Shown one piece after another: positions 26,089 through 34,873 of a DNA stretch of 64,000 nt (the stretch's first letter is position 1; each line of letters begins with the position of its first letter). Under the pieces are notes generated by a model, which did no database searches, was not told the DNA's origin, and saw only the letters and a program-made list of their open reading frames with translations. This stretch comes from G963665185 sp049723905 (GTDB lineage Bacteria > Desulfobacterota > Desulfovibrionia > Desulfovibrionales > Desulfovibrionaceae). Both the position numbers and the translations under genes were made by a program. The DNA lies in assembly GCF_049723905.1 (NCBI RefSeq), contig NZ_JBJKFD010000001.1, positions 372,001 to 436,000 on the forward strand, given 5' to 3'.

Positions 26089-28356
26089 ATGGATATTGAA
26101 AAAAGAATCGAACGCCTCCAGGAGCGATTGACCTACATCAGGGATATTTTCGGCTCCAAGGAGAATGCGAATATAAAGTTGCTTGGGTCCCGGCTTGATG
26201 AATTTATGGGCCGGGAAAAGAGCTTGGAAGCAACGGAAAGAGTCCGTCTGGTTACACAGCTTGAGGACTTGTTTGCGTTTCTCGAGAAAAAGCTCGAAGC
26301 CGAACTTACGCCCATGGATAGGGTGCGCATTGTACGGCATCCTCAGCGGATTTGTCTCAAGGACATCCTGGAAAATGTGTACGACAACTACACTGAGATC
26401 GGTGGGCAGGATGAATGCTCCATTGATCCCAGCATGCTTATTGCCAGGGCGTACTTTACCCGGCGGGTAGGCAATAAAGTTATAAACCAGCCTGTCATGG
26501 TCATTGGCCAGGAAAAGGGGCATGGGCAGGAATTTCGCAACGGTGGGTCAGTCAAGCCTTGGGGCAATGCCAAGGCCCAGCATTATATGCAAGTGGCCGA
26601 AGTCGAGAATATTCCCATCCATACTTTTGTTTTTACGCCTGGTGCGTTTCCGGTTGAGGATTATCCTGGTGCTGCCCAGCAGATTGCCAAGAACCTGTAT
26701 GAGATGGCCGGGTTGCGAGTGCCGATGGTTGCTGTCTTTTCTGAAGGTGGTTCCGGAGGTGCAGAGGCCATTGCGCTGGCAGACAAGCGGCTGATGCTTT
26801 CACACGGTTACTATTCGGTTATTTCTCCCGAGGGCGGCGCTGCTATTGAAGGGCGTACACGCCAGGGCCAGCGGGTTCCCCCGGAACTGATTGAAGAGAC
26901 TGCCCGCAAGCTAAAGCTGACTGCCGACGATTGTTTCCGGCAGGGGTATGTGGATCGGATCATTCCGGAACCGCCACTTGGTGCCCGCTGCGATCATTAC
27001 GAATTCTACAAAAGCCTGCGCAACGAGCTTATCAATGCCACCAACCAGGTCGTTCTCAACGTCCGGGGCATGAAGCTGTTCCGGGCCATGGCTTTGAATC
27101 GTCGCAAAAACGCGCCCGAAAATCTGGATGCTGAAAGCATTTTCGTGCGCTGGACTTTGTCTGCCGGAGCCCGTGAGCATCTGGTCTGGAAGCGTTGGCA
27201 GAAATTTCGCAAGCTCAGCCAGCATGCCTATCTGGATAAAAGGACGTTCAAGGCCAAAGTTACTGCCAAAGGGCAGGAAATGGCCTGGGCTCTCCATTCC
27301 TTTTTCCGCTACGATTTCCTCGGCAAGCACCATAAAAAATGGCGGCGGATGGTTGAAGAACTTGGGGCGGAAGCACAGTTCGTCAAGAACAAGGTCAGCT
27401 CTCCCTTTAAAATGATACAGGAGCGGTTTGCTCCTGCCGTGGAACTGGTGGATAGCGAGGCCAAAAAAAGTCTGACCGAATTGTCCAATCCGGAAGAGGG
27501 GATTGTTCTTAATGGTCATGGTTGGAGTTATGCCAGCCCCCGCTGTCGGGAAGACAGGACTGTCACATGTCCCAATGCCGCGACTCATGGATGCTTGGAC
27601 CAATGGGCTCCAGACCTCTTTGGCGAGTACGCCGGGGTCTGCGCCTATTGTGGGCATCATTTTCCCATGGAATACCAGTGGTATGTAAACAACGTCTTCG
27701 ACCAGGGATCTATTTTCGAATTCAATCGCGAAATCGAGTCCGGTAATCCTCTTGAGTATGAAGGCCTGGACCAAAAGTTGGAGCAGGCAAAGAAGAAAAC
27801 TGGTCTGAAAAGTGCCTGTACGACGTTTGAAGCGCGCATCGAAGGTAAAAACGTTGTTGTCGCCATGTTGGTGGGGGCCTTTCGCGGGGGGACGGTAGGT
27901 GCTGCCGAAGGTGAAAAGTTCATTCAGGCGGTCGAAAGAGCGGACAAGAAGCACTATCCGCTGCTCGCATACGTGCATGGCACGGCAGGCATTCGTATCC
28001 AGGAAGGAACCAACGGTGTTATCCAGATGCCGCGTTGTACAATGGCCGTTCGTCGCTACATCGAGCGGGGAGGCCTTTACCTGGTACTCTACGATACAAA
28101 CTCCTACGCTGGCCCATTGGCCAGTTTCCTGGGCTGCTCACCGTATCAATTCTCGGTGCGGTCTGCCAATATCGGTTTTGCCGGCCCCGGGGTTATCAAA
28201 GAAACCACGGGAACCGACATGCCACCGGATTACCATCGTGCAGACAAGGCTTTGTCCCACGGCCATATCCAGGGGATCTGGGATAGGCGCGAAGTTCGCA
28301 AAAATCTGAATCAGGCTCTGCTGACCATGGGTGGACGCAACCTATATTATCGGTAA
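26089..28356 (+). CDS. Fused acyl-CoA carboxyltransferase (AccA-like then AccD-like)
   Basis: The 755-residue protein joins the two carboxyltransferase halves in the order alpha-beta. Residues about 100-300 are AccA-like (FVFTPGAFPVEDYPGAAQ, FSEGGSGGAEAIALADKRLM, YYSVISPEGGAAI). Residues about 480-755 are AccD-like: a four-cysteine zinc ribbon (CPNAATHGC...CAYCG), YVHGTAGIRIQEG, and NIGFAGPGVIKETTGTDMPP. A helical region joins them. It would move the carboxyl group from biotin to an acyl-CoA, most simply acetyl-CoA for malonyl-CoA. It follows the biotin carboxylase by 16 bases. Confidence 0.88.
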   Translation: MDIEKRIERLQERLTYIRDIFGSKENANIKLLGSRLDEFMGREKSLEATERVRLVTQLEDLFAFLEKKLEAELTPMDRVRIVRHPQRICLKDILENVYDNYTEIGGQDECSIDPSMLIARAYFTRRVGNKVINQPVMVIGQEKGHGQEFRNGGSVKPWGNAKAQHYMQVAEVENIPIHTFVFTPGAFPVEDYPGAAQQIAKNLYEMAGLRVPMVAVFSEGGSGGAEAIALADKRLMLSHGYYSVISPEGGAAIEGRTRQGQRVPPELIEETARKLKLTADDCFRQGYVDRIIPEPPLGARCDHYEFYKSLRNELINATNQVVLNVRGMKLFRAMALNRRKNAPENLDAESIFVRWTLSAGAREHLVWKRWQKFRKLSQHAYLDKRTFKAKVTAKGQEMAWALHSFFRYDFLGKHHKKWRRMVEELGAEAQFVKNKVSSPFKMIQERFAPAVELVDSEAKKSLTELSNPEEGIVLNGHGWSYASPRCREDRTVTCPNAATHGCLDQWAPDLFGEYAGVCAYCGHHFPMEYQWYVNNVFDQGSIFEFNREIESGNPLEYEGLDQKLEQAKKKTGLKSACTTFEARIEGKNVVVAMLVGAFRGGTVGAAEGEKFIQAVERADKKHYPLLAYVHGTAGIRIQEGTNGVIQMPRCTMAVRRYIERGGLYLVLYDTNSYAGPLASFLGCSPYQFSVRSANIGFAGPGVIKETTGTDMPPDYHRADKALSHGHIQGIWDRREVRKNLNQALLTMGGRNLYYR

Positions 28357-28394
28357 TTCGCTGTCTTGGGAGTCCACACAGGAGAGATATTGGC

Positions 28395-29045
28395 ATGATC
28401 AACGTCAAGGAATTGCTGGAGGAGATTAAAGCTTCTCCTTATAAAATGATTGAAGTCGTTGCCCCGCATACCGGACGCATCGAGTTTGTTGCCACGGAAC
28501 CGGGAACCGCCGTTATGGGACCTTCGGGGACTTGGAATGAAAAACCCGGTACACTGCTGGCAAAAATAGATCGGGAACGCAACGTCAAGCCTATCTGTGC
28601 AACGGAAAAGGGTGAGGTGGAGCATGTCGAAAGCCAGTGGGCAGGGAAGTTCGTGGAGGCTGGAACTCCGCTGATGACAATTCGTCACTTCCTGACCCGC
28701 AAGGAAGTCATCGACATTATTCTTAAAAAAACATTGTATCTGTTTCGGGCGCCGGAGCGGGCCAAGTATTATTTCATTCCGGAAATTGACAAGAAAATGC
28801 GATCTTCCGGGAAAATGAGCGTGGGTGTGCAAGATGGTATGGATTTGTTCATTATGTCGCGCATGAAGCGTGAAACCGGCCTTACTTATACAGGACCGGA
28901 AGGACAGATCTATGCCGTGTACTTTAAGCACAACCAGAATGTGGACAGTGGCGACCCGTTAATCGGCGTATGCCCTGGCGATCAGCTCACCATGATCCAG
29001 GAGGTCGTGGCAAGGGTTCGCAGCGAGTGGGAAGAAGGGGAATAG
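28395..29045 (+). CDS. Biotin/lipoyl-like carrier protein with two lipoyl-type halves
   Basis: The 216-residue protein has two segments with the lipoyl/biotinyl pattern. Residues about 20-98 align well with carriers (VVAPHTGRIEF; EKGEVEHV; KFVEAGTPLMTIR), but the lysine position is R62, in DRERN, instead of the AMKM lysine. Residues about 143-195 form a second, weaker half (MSRMKRE near K158, GPEGQIYAVYFK, VDSGDPLIGV). Only K158 looks like a modification candidate, and its alignment is one residue out. It closes the carboxylase unit, so it is probably the carrier. Confidence 0.75.
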   Translation: MINVKELLEEIKASPYKMIEVVAPHTGRIEFVATEPGTAVMGPSGTWNEKPGTLLAKIDRERNVKPICATEKGEVEHVESQWAGKFVEAGTPLMTIRHFLTRKEVIDIILKKTLYLFRAPERAKYYFIPEIDKKMRSSGKMSVGVQDGMDLFIMSRMKRETGLTYTGPEGQIYAVYFKHNQNVDSGDPLIGVCPGDQLTMIQEVVARVRSEWEEGE

Positions 29046-29269
29046 GAACAATCTCGCGTTTGTACGAGTTGATTAACGTCCCGGATTCAGAGTATGCTTT
29101 AGCCGAAGGCATACACGGACATGTGTGCAGGCAGGCCAAGCTTTCAGGAGTTTTGACCTGCGCACGAGTCCGGAAAAAGGTTGAGCGATGGCCGGACAAC
29201 CGGCTGCCGTAACGGTAGATCGGGTTTCATTTCCCACTGATTGCGGACATAGACCAGGGAGCGCTTACG

Positions 29270-31903
29270 GTGGCTAGGTTCCATTGCGATTCGTGTGGAT
29301 TGGAAAAGGGTGTACCGGACAAATATGTCGGGCGGACCGTGAGTTGTCCTCGTTGCCAGGAAGGCGTGACTATTACTCCGGATGAGGTACCGCCGGACGA
29401 AGAGCGACTTGAGGCTGTTCTCAATTCCATGCCTGAAGTCGTGCCTGGCGAAGAAGGGCATTTCCCGCGCCATTCTGCTGCGGGCGTTGCTGCACGTGAG
29501 ATGACACCTCCGGAACCCGACATTGACGTAGACGACGAAGAGAGTTCCCGTCGGGAAGGCAACGGAATCGACCTGGGAACTTATGATTTTTACGATGGGG
29601 CAGATGACACTTCGGATGTAGAAGAGGATGACGAGTACATCCCCGGTGCTGTCGGCCCTGCGATTCCTTTGACAGATGATGATCCTTCCGCACCTGCCCG
29701 AGTTTCTTTTTTCGGCGGTTCTTTCCTGAAAAATATTTTTGCCGGTTGCCTCGGCGGCTTCAGCTCTATTGCCTTTGTTCTTGCGTTTGTGGTTTTTATT
29801 TTCGATCCGGTTACTGCTCCTGCCGACATGCCTTTTGCCATGAGCATGGGATTTATTGGGGCAGCGTTGGTTTGCCTTTTTATCGCCTCCAATTCCAGAA
29901 TCCCCTACGCGTTGGGAGGACTTGAAACAGGTTCTGCCGCAGTATTGGGGCTGTTGGCTCTCGACGTCCACACCCGGCTGATCGCAACGTATCCAGGAGA
30001 TCCTGTATTCCCAACTATTGCCGCCTCGCTTATCATGTGTGGCCTGATTGCCGGATTGGTGGTCTATTTTGTGGGCAAGGCCGGACTGGGACGCTGGATG
30101 CGGTTCATCCCCCATCAGGTTGTGGGGGGGCTTATGGCGGGGATAGGCGTTTTCTATTTGCGAGGTGTTCTCGACACCTACACTGACGGCATGCCTGTAT
30201 ATGAGCGTTTCTTGGCTCTGGGGGGGCTGGAAGGATCCATCCCTTGGGTTGCGGCCTTGGCTTTCGGTCTGGTGCTCTACATCGCATTGCGACGTCTGCG
30301 CCGCTTCTATGTTTTTCCTGTCCTGCTCCTCGCCGGGGCTGGGGCATTTTATGGCTGGATGTTGTATTCTGGTATGGACAGGCAGGTTGCCTATGAGCAG
30401 GGCTGGCTTTTCCAAGGCTTTGATTCTGAATATTTCTGGGAGATTTACAATGTCTCCTTTCTGAACAAAATTCACTGGGACGTTGTCCGGTCCGTTTTTC
30501 CTTTTGCAGCAGCCTTGGCTGGTCTTATCGCTTCCATGCTGATGCTCAAGGTGACGGAGATCGAAACGGAATCTGGCTTTGCCTTGAGCTTGGACCGCGA
30601 GTTATGTGCTGTGGGCCAGGCCAATATCGTGGCCAGTCTTGCTGGCGGTCTTTCGGGCTCCCTTTCCCGTGGACGGAGCCTGGCCAATTGCAGTGCCGGA
30701 GCAGGCGGGCCGTCGGCTGCCGTTCTTGCCGCTATTTTGTGCGGTGGAGCGCTGTATTTTATCGGCTTCGCTTGGGCCTACATTCCCCGCTTTATTCTTT
30801 ATGGCATTCTCGTCTTTTTTGGTTTGAAGCTGTTGACTCGCTGGCTTGTCGATACCTGGGGCATGTTTACCCGCAAGGACGACTATGCAGTCCTCTTCAT
30901 CATATTTTTGTTGACGATCACCCAGGGGCTGATGTTGGGGATGGGCGTCGGTGCGGCTCTGGCTGTATTTGTGCTGGTAAGCCGGTACGGCAAGGTCGAC
31001 GTGGTCAAGTTTACTTTGTCCGGTGCGACCAACCACAGCAACGTGGACCGTGCACCATCGCAATTGGCTATTTTGAACAGCAAGGGAGCGCAGGTTTATA
31101 TTTTGCGTTTGCAGGGATTTGTTTTTCTCGGCGCAATGTATGCCCTGGTGCGGCATATCCGTGAACGTATTGCAAATTCGGATCAGATGCCGCTGAAATT
31201 CGTTATTCTGGACTTCCGCTTGGTCAATGGGCTGGATTCTGCGGTTGCAATCGGTTTGCTTCAGATGAAGCGCGTTGCCTTGGAAAACGGCATTTCACTT
31301 ATTTTTACGAGCATCCCCTTTGAAGTTGAGCGTCAGTTGGAAGAGGGCGGGTTCAGCTTGAACGAACCAGATGGTTCCTGTCGTACTTTCGTGGATTCGG
31401 ATTTTGCTTTGGAATGGTGCGAAGACCGTATTTTGGAGGCGGAGGACGCCTTGCAGATACGGGAAAAAACTTTGCCGGAACTGTTGGCTGGCGGGTTCCG
31501 GGATTCAGCGGAAATCAATCTGCTTATGAATTTTCTGGAGCGGGTCGAAGTCCGCAAGGGGCACTATGTTTTTCGCCAGGGAGATGCCTCAGACGCCATG
31601 TATTTTGTTGAGTCCGGCATGGTCAACGTGCAGTTGGAACTGGAAGGGAATAAGATTTTGCGGTTGAAGAAAATGGGTGCTGGCACCGTTGTTGGTGAAA
31701 TGGGTATTTATACCGATGCTCCTAGGTCAGCCTCGATTGTAGCAGCTGAAGACTGCGTATTATTCCGCCTTTCCAAAAAGATGCTCGAAACCATGCAGGC
31801 CAAACAGCCGCATTTGGTGTCGGACGTGCATCGTTTTGTTGTGAACCTTCTCGCCGGGCGCGTGTTCGAGGCCAACCTCAAGGTGCGCGACCTGCTTAAA
31901 TAG
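29270..31903 (+). CDS. Zinc-ribbon/SulP/STAS/cyclic-nucleotide-binding fusion protein
   Basis: The 877-residue fusion has an N-terminal zinc ribbon with C6/C9/C26/C29, an acidic linker, and a SulP-type membrane domain of about ten or more helices (residues about 145-600). A STAS domain (VILDFRLVNGLDSAVAIGLLQ) follows. A C-terminal cyclic-nucleotide-binding domain has GEMGIYTDAPRSASI, with the conserved Arg of the phosphate cassette. SulP proteins carry anions or are transporter-like; the substrate is unknown. The start is GTG at 29270 with GGGAG ten bases upstream. The cyclic-nucleotide domain suggests gating by cAMP or cGMP. Confidence 0.82.
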   Translation: MARFHCDSCGLEKGVPDKYVGRTVSCPRCQEGVTITPDEVPPDEERLEAVLNSMPEVVPGEEGHFPRHSAAGVAAREMTPPEPDIDVDDEESSRREGNGIDLGTYDFYDGADDTSDVEEDDEYIPGAVGPAIPLTDDDPSAPARVSFFGGSFLKNIFAGCLGGFSSIAFVLAFVVFIFDPVTAPADMPFAMSMGFIGAALVCLFIASNSRIPYALGGLETGSAAVLGLLALDVHTRLIATYPGDPVFPTIAASLIMCGLIAGLVVYFVGKAGLGRWMRFIPHQVVGGLMAGIGVFYLRGVLDTYTDGMPVYERFLALGGLEGSIPWVAALAFGLVLYIALRRLRRFYVFPVLLLAGAGAFYGWMLYSGMDRQVAYEQGWLFQGFDSEYFWEIYNVSFLNKIHWDVVRSVFPFAAALAGLIASMLMLKVTEIETESGFALSLDRELCAVGQANIVASLAGGLSGSLSRGRSLANCSAGAGGPSAAVLAAILCGGALYFIGFAWAYIPRFILYGILVFFGLKLLTRWLVDTWGMFTRKDDYAVLFIIFLLTITQGLMLGMGVGAALAVFVLVSRYGKVDVVKFTLSGATNHSNVDRAPSQLAILNSKGAQVYILRLQGFVFLGAMYALVRHIRERIANSDQMPLKFVILDFRLVNGLDSAVAIGLLQMKRVALENGISLIFTSIPFEVERQLEEGGFSLNEPDGSCRTFVDSDFALEWCEDRILEAEDALQIREKTLPELLAGGFRDSAEINLLMNFLERVEVRKGHYVFRQGDASDAMYFVESGMVNVQLELEGNKILRLKKMGAGTVVGEMGIYTDAPRSASIVAAEDCVLFRLSKKMLETMQAKQPHLVSDVHRFVVNLLAGRVFEANLKVRDLLK

Positions 31904-31915
31904 GAAGACAAGTTC

Positions 31916-32263
31916 ATGGGGAAAATTTTGCAGATTCGGGTAACGGCGCAGACCTTTAAAACAGAAGATGTGGAAAAGGTCTGGCCCAAGCTTTATGCGA
32001 CAGCGTGGCCCGACGCGCCGAGAGGTGTCCGTCAGCCTGGCGGTGTGCCGGAGTTGGTGGATGAGTTGGAAGACCAATTTCGTTTTGGTGATATCCCTGC
32101 GGATGTTAAAGCGGAGTTGGAAAAGGCCATTCCCGCCTTGATGGAGTGCAAGACTAAAATGCAGGATGCTCTTGCGGATTGGGACCCGGCTACAGCCGAT
32201 ACCTTGAGCTACCAACTCGAGGACTTGCTCTCCGAACTCGAATCTGACATGCCTAAAGTTTAA
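31916..32263 (+). CDS. Small unknown acidic protein downstream of the SulP fusion
   Basis: The 115-residue protein has an N-terminal short strand (KILQIRVTAQTF), a middle GVRQPGGVPELVDELEDQF region and a helical acidic tail. No signal peptide or membrane segment is seen. AGGAAG precedes the ATG and it starts 12 bases after the SulP fusion gene, suggesting cotranscription. Family not recognised. Confidence 0.65.
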   Translation: MGKILQIRVTAQTFKTEDVEKVWPKLYATAWPDAPRGVRQPGGVPELVDELEDQFRFGDIPADVKAELEKAIPALMECKTKMQDALADWDPATADTLSYQLEDLLSELESDMPKV

Positions 32264-32356
32264 GCGTCGCCTTCGACAGCTTACCAGTGTCGAGCGGCAG
32301 CACAATCGAACAGACGTTTTCAGCATTCTGTTGCGTCATACTACAAGGAGACCACT

Positions 32357-32896
32357 ATGGCTGGCAGCCTGAATAAAGTCATGCTCATCGGGCGTATGGG
32401 GGCAGACGCCAAACTGTCCTACCTTCCTTCCGGATCGCCTGTTGCCAACTTCAATATTGCCACGGACGAATCGTATAAAGACCGCCAGAGCGGAGAGAAG
32501 GTCGAACGTACCGAGTGGCATCGTATAGCCGTTTTTGGAAAAAGTGCGGAGTTTTGCGCTAACTATTTGGGCAAGGGACGTCTTGTTTATGTAGAAGGCC
32601 AGCTTAAAACTCGCAAATGGCAAGACCGGGACGGTCAGGACAGGTACACTACGGAAGTGGTTGTCGATATGTTCCGCGGCCGGGTAGAGGGACTTGATCG
32701 TGCTTCCCAGGGCGGAGAGGGCGGATACGAAGGACAGAGCTACGGCGGTCAGCAGGACGGATACGGTTCTTCTCAGGCTCCTCAGGGTGGACAGGCTCAG
32801 AGGCGGCAGCAGTATCAGCAGCAACAGCCTCAAGAGGACGAAATGGGGCCTGCATTCCCCAGCGAAGCCAGCGGAATGGATGACGTACCGTTTTAA
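32357..32896 (+). CDS. ssb: Single-stranded DNA-binding protein
   Basis: The 179-residue SSB has an OB fold (GSLNKVMLIGRMGADAKLSY, NFNIATDESYKDRQSGEKVERTEWHRIAVFGK) followed by a Gly/Gln-rich disordered tail. It ends in MDDVPF, the acidic tip that recruits repair proteins. AAGGAG precedes the ATG. A perfect hairpin terminator follows. Confidence 0.97.
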   Translation: MAGSLNKVMLIGRMGADAKLSYLPSGSPVANFNIATDESYKDRQSGEKVERTEWHRIAVFGKSAEFCANYLGKGRLVYVEGQLKTRKWQDRDGQDRYTTEVVVDMFRGRVEGLDRASQGGEGGYEGQSYGGQQDGYGSSQAPQGGQAQRRQQYQQQQPQEDEMGPAFPSEASGMDDVPF

Positions 32897-32935
32897 GTTA
32901 TACTTTTACTCTCTTTCGATTTTGGAAGACCAAAT

Positions 32936-32967
32936 AAAAAGCCCCGTCAAATTTGACGGGGCTTTTT
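32936..32967. terminator. Bidirectional terminator between ssb and the His-rich gene
   Basis: The 32-base perfect palindrome AAAAAGCCCCGTCAAA / TTTGACGGGGCTTTTT serves both convergent genes. Confidence 0.9.
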
Positions 32968-33055
32968 ATTTGGAGGCACTGGACCAACTCTTCCTTACCA
33001 TAGATTACACGGAGTTTCGAACTCTCCGCTCTTCCATAAAGTTGGGAAAAGAATA

Positions 33056-33307
33056 CTAATGTTTGTGATCATGCGGGTGATCGTGCCCATGCACGTGGTC
33101 ATGGGGGTGATCATGTTCCGTGTGCTCATGTTCATGCACATGGTCGTGTGAGTGGCAGTGGGTGGTGCCATCCGCATGCGTGTGTTCATGGTCATGCGCG
33201 TGGGGATGTTCGTGGCTGTGCTCCCCATCATGGGGGTGCTCCAGATCGTGTTGCATCTTCTGATAACGGGACTCTTTCTTGGGACCGCAACCACAACTAT
33301 CGCACAT
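33056..33307 (-). CDS. His-rich metal-binding protein with HypB-like N-terminus
   Basis: The 83-residue protein begins MCDSCGCG, the same pattern as the high-affinity nickel site at the start of HypB (MCTTCGCG in E. coli). It continues with alternating His and Asp/Glu (28 histidines). It has no GTPase domain. It could store or buffer nickel, zinc or cobalt for metalloenzymes such as hydrogenase. A clear AAGGAG site precedes the ATG. It is not otherwise assignable. Confidence 0.75.
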   Translation of the reverse strand: MCDSCGCGPKKESRYQKMQHDLEHPHDGEHSHEHPHAHDHEHTHADGTTHCHSHDHVHEHEHTEHDHPHDHVHGHDHPHDHKH

Positions 33308-33360
33308 AGCCTTCTCCTTGCCATATTTGTTTTTATGAATACGTATTACATATTAAAAAA
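33308..33360 (-). promoter_or_regulatory. AT-rich promoter region of the His-rich gene
   Basis: It contains a perfect palindrome AATACGTATT (33338-33347) within GAATACGTATTAC, about 30 bases before the start codon. This could be a metal-repressor operator (Zur/NikR-like position). The sequence is inferred as an operator; no known consensus was matched with certainty. Confidence 0.35.
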
Positions 33361-33502
33361 AAGTGCTTCTGTCTAGATAACATCAAAAGAATTGTTGGCT
33401 GAATTTGCTATTGGGTACGTAAGAGGCAACGTGGAAAGTGAAATGGAAAAATATGGATTTTATCCCGGTTTAAGCGGATGCCTATTGACGGATGGTAATG
33501 AA

Positions 33503-33538
33503 AAAAGCCCTGCCATCGGGAGCGGTGACAGGGCTTTT
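33503..33538 (-). terminator. Terminator of the iron alcohol dehydrogenase
   Basis: AAAAGCCCTG (33503-33512) and CAGGGCTTTT (33529-33538) form a perfect stem. On the minus strand a T-run follows. Confidence 0.85.
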
Positions 33539-33554
33539 ATTGGGATTTGTTGGA

Positions 33555-34766
33555 TTATTCGAAGTTGCTAAATGAGTTCTGGAATATGGTTGTCACCACT
33601 TCTTCCGTCACCTCTATGGGAGCGCAGGCCAGCAGGCTGCCAAGGGAAGGTGTATCAAAAGCAAGACGGGTGAGATGGGGAATCTGTTCTTTGGTAAATC
33701 CGATATCGCCCAGGTGCTCGGTCAGGCCGAGGCTGTTGAGCCAATTCTGTACGCTTGCCCCCGCAGCCCGTGCTTCATCGGCCTTGCCTGTCAGGTCGGG
33801 GGCCAAGGGCTTGAGAACGTCGGCCAAAACTTCTGCACAGCTGGGGTAGATGGCATACACGATGGAAGGAAGTAGTACGCCAAGGCCTATTCCGTGCGAC
33901 AAGTCCGGTTTCACCGCGCTGAGCGGATGTTCCAAGGCGTGAGTGAGATGAAGCATCCCGTTGTCGAACGAGGAGCCAGCAATCATGGAGGCATAGAGCA
34001 GCCAGTAGCGGGCTGTCAGGTTATTGGGGTTTTCCAAAGCTGTCGGGAGATGTTTCACCACGAGGCGGGTAGTCTCTTTGGCTGTCAGGATGGAGAAAGG
34101 CGAAGCCATTATCGTTGTTGCGGCTTCAACAACATGGTTTACCGCATCAACGGAAGTGGAAAGTGTCTGATGATGTGAAAGGCTTGTCATCAATGCCGGG
34201 TCGTCGATGGAAATCCAGGGATAGATGCAATCGTATGCGATTGCTGGCTTGTGTTCGGTTTCAAGGTCGGTTGCCACGGCAAAGCGATTTGCTTCGGAAC
34301 CGGTTCCATGGGTGAGGTTAATGACCACGATCGGAAGGGCCTTGGAAGGAACGAATTCTCCACGGTAAAGTTGCCGTGCGTTAAATTCTGGATTGCTCAG
34401 CAGAATAGCCGCGCTCTTGGCCGTGTCTATGGGGCTTCCGCCACCTATAGCCAGAACTGCCTGGACCTTGGATTTGCGCCCCAATGCGGTGGCTTCGTCT
34501 ACCTGATCCATGGTGGGATTCGGTGTGGCGCCATCATAATGGGCAATAGTAATTCCCTGTTCTTTAAAAGCTTCCGTCACTACTTCCCAGGCACCGGTCT
34601 TGCGGTACGCGCCTTTTCCAGTGATGCAGAGAAGGCTCGTTATATCTCGTTGCTTCATCTCAAGGGCAACGTCATGCATTTTGTTGATAGCACCACAACC
34701 AAAATATACACGCGCTGCAATACGGATTTCCGATACCTTATTGATGTCGGCATTTTGTTCCCACAT
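33555..34766 (-). CDS. Iron-containing alcohol dehydrogenase
   Basis: The 403-residue group III dehydrogenase interconverts alcohols and aldehydes with NAD(P). It has the nucleotide site AIGGGSPIDTAKS and metal ligands in DAVNHVVEA, THALEHPLSAV and LSHGIGLGVLLP. The start at 34766 is chosen for AAGGAG upstream. Such enzymes are abundant in Desulfovibrio ethanol metabolism. Its promoter region holds a 24-base palindrome. Confidence 0.93.
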   Translation of the reverse strand: MWEQNADINKVSEIRIAARVYFGCGAINKMHDVALEMKQRDITSLLCITGKGAYRKTGAWEVVTEAFKEQGITIAHYDGATPNPTMDQVDEATALGRKSKVQAVLAIGGGSPIDTAKSAAILLSNPEFNARQLYRGEFVPSKALPIVVINLTHGTGSEANRFAVATDLETEHKPAIAYDCIYPWISIDDPALMTSLSHHQTLSTSVDAVNHVVEAATTIMASPFSILTAKETTRLVVKHLPTALENPNNLTARYWLLYASMIAGSSFDNGMLHLTHALEHPLSAVKPDLSHGIGLGVLLPSIVYAIYPSCAEVLADVLKPLAPDLTGKADEARAAGASVQNWLNSLGLTEHLGDIGFTKEQIPHLTRLAFDTPSLGSLLACAPIEVTEEVVTTIFQNSFSNFE

Positions 34767-34849
34767 GTCCAAACTCCTTGATGGTTCGAAATGAAGAGTG
34801 AGTAGGCCGCCCAAGCCCATTAAGAGTCTCTGATAAAACCATCTACATC

Positions 34850-34873
34850 TTTTGTTTGTTTAATCAAACAAAA
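34850..34873. promoter_or_regulatory. 24-base palindrome upstream of the alcohol dehydrogenase
   Basis: TTTTGTTTG (34850-34858) and CAAACAAAA (34865-34873) are exact inverted repeats around six bases. On the minus strand a TTGATT within it could be the -35 of a promoter whose -10 is TAGATG. It is a likely operator for a regulator of ethanol or redox metabolism. Confidence 0.5.

Noticed and set aside
26911..27978. 355-residue minus-strand open frame
   Set aside because: Reverse of the carboxyltransferase coding region; no recognisable features.
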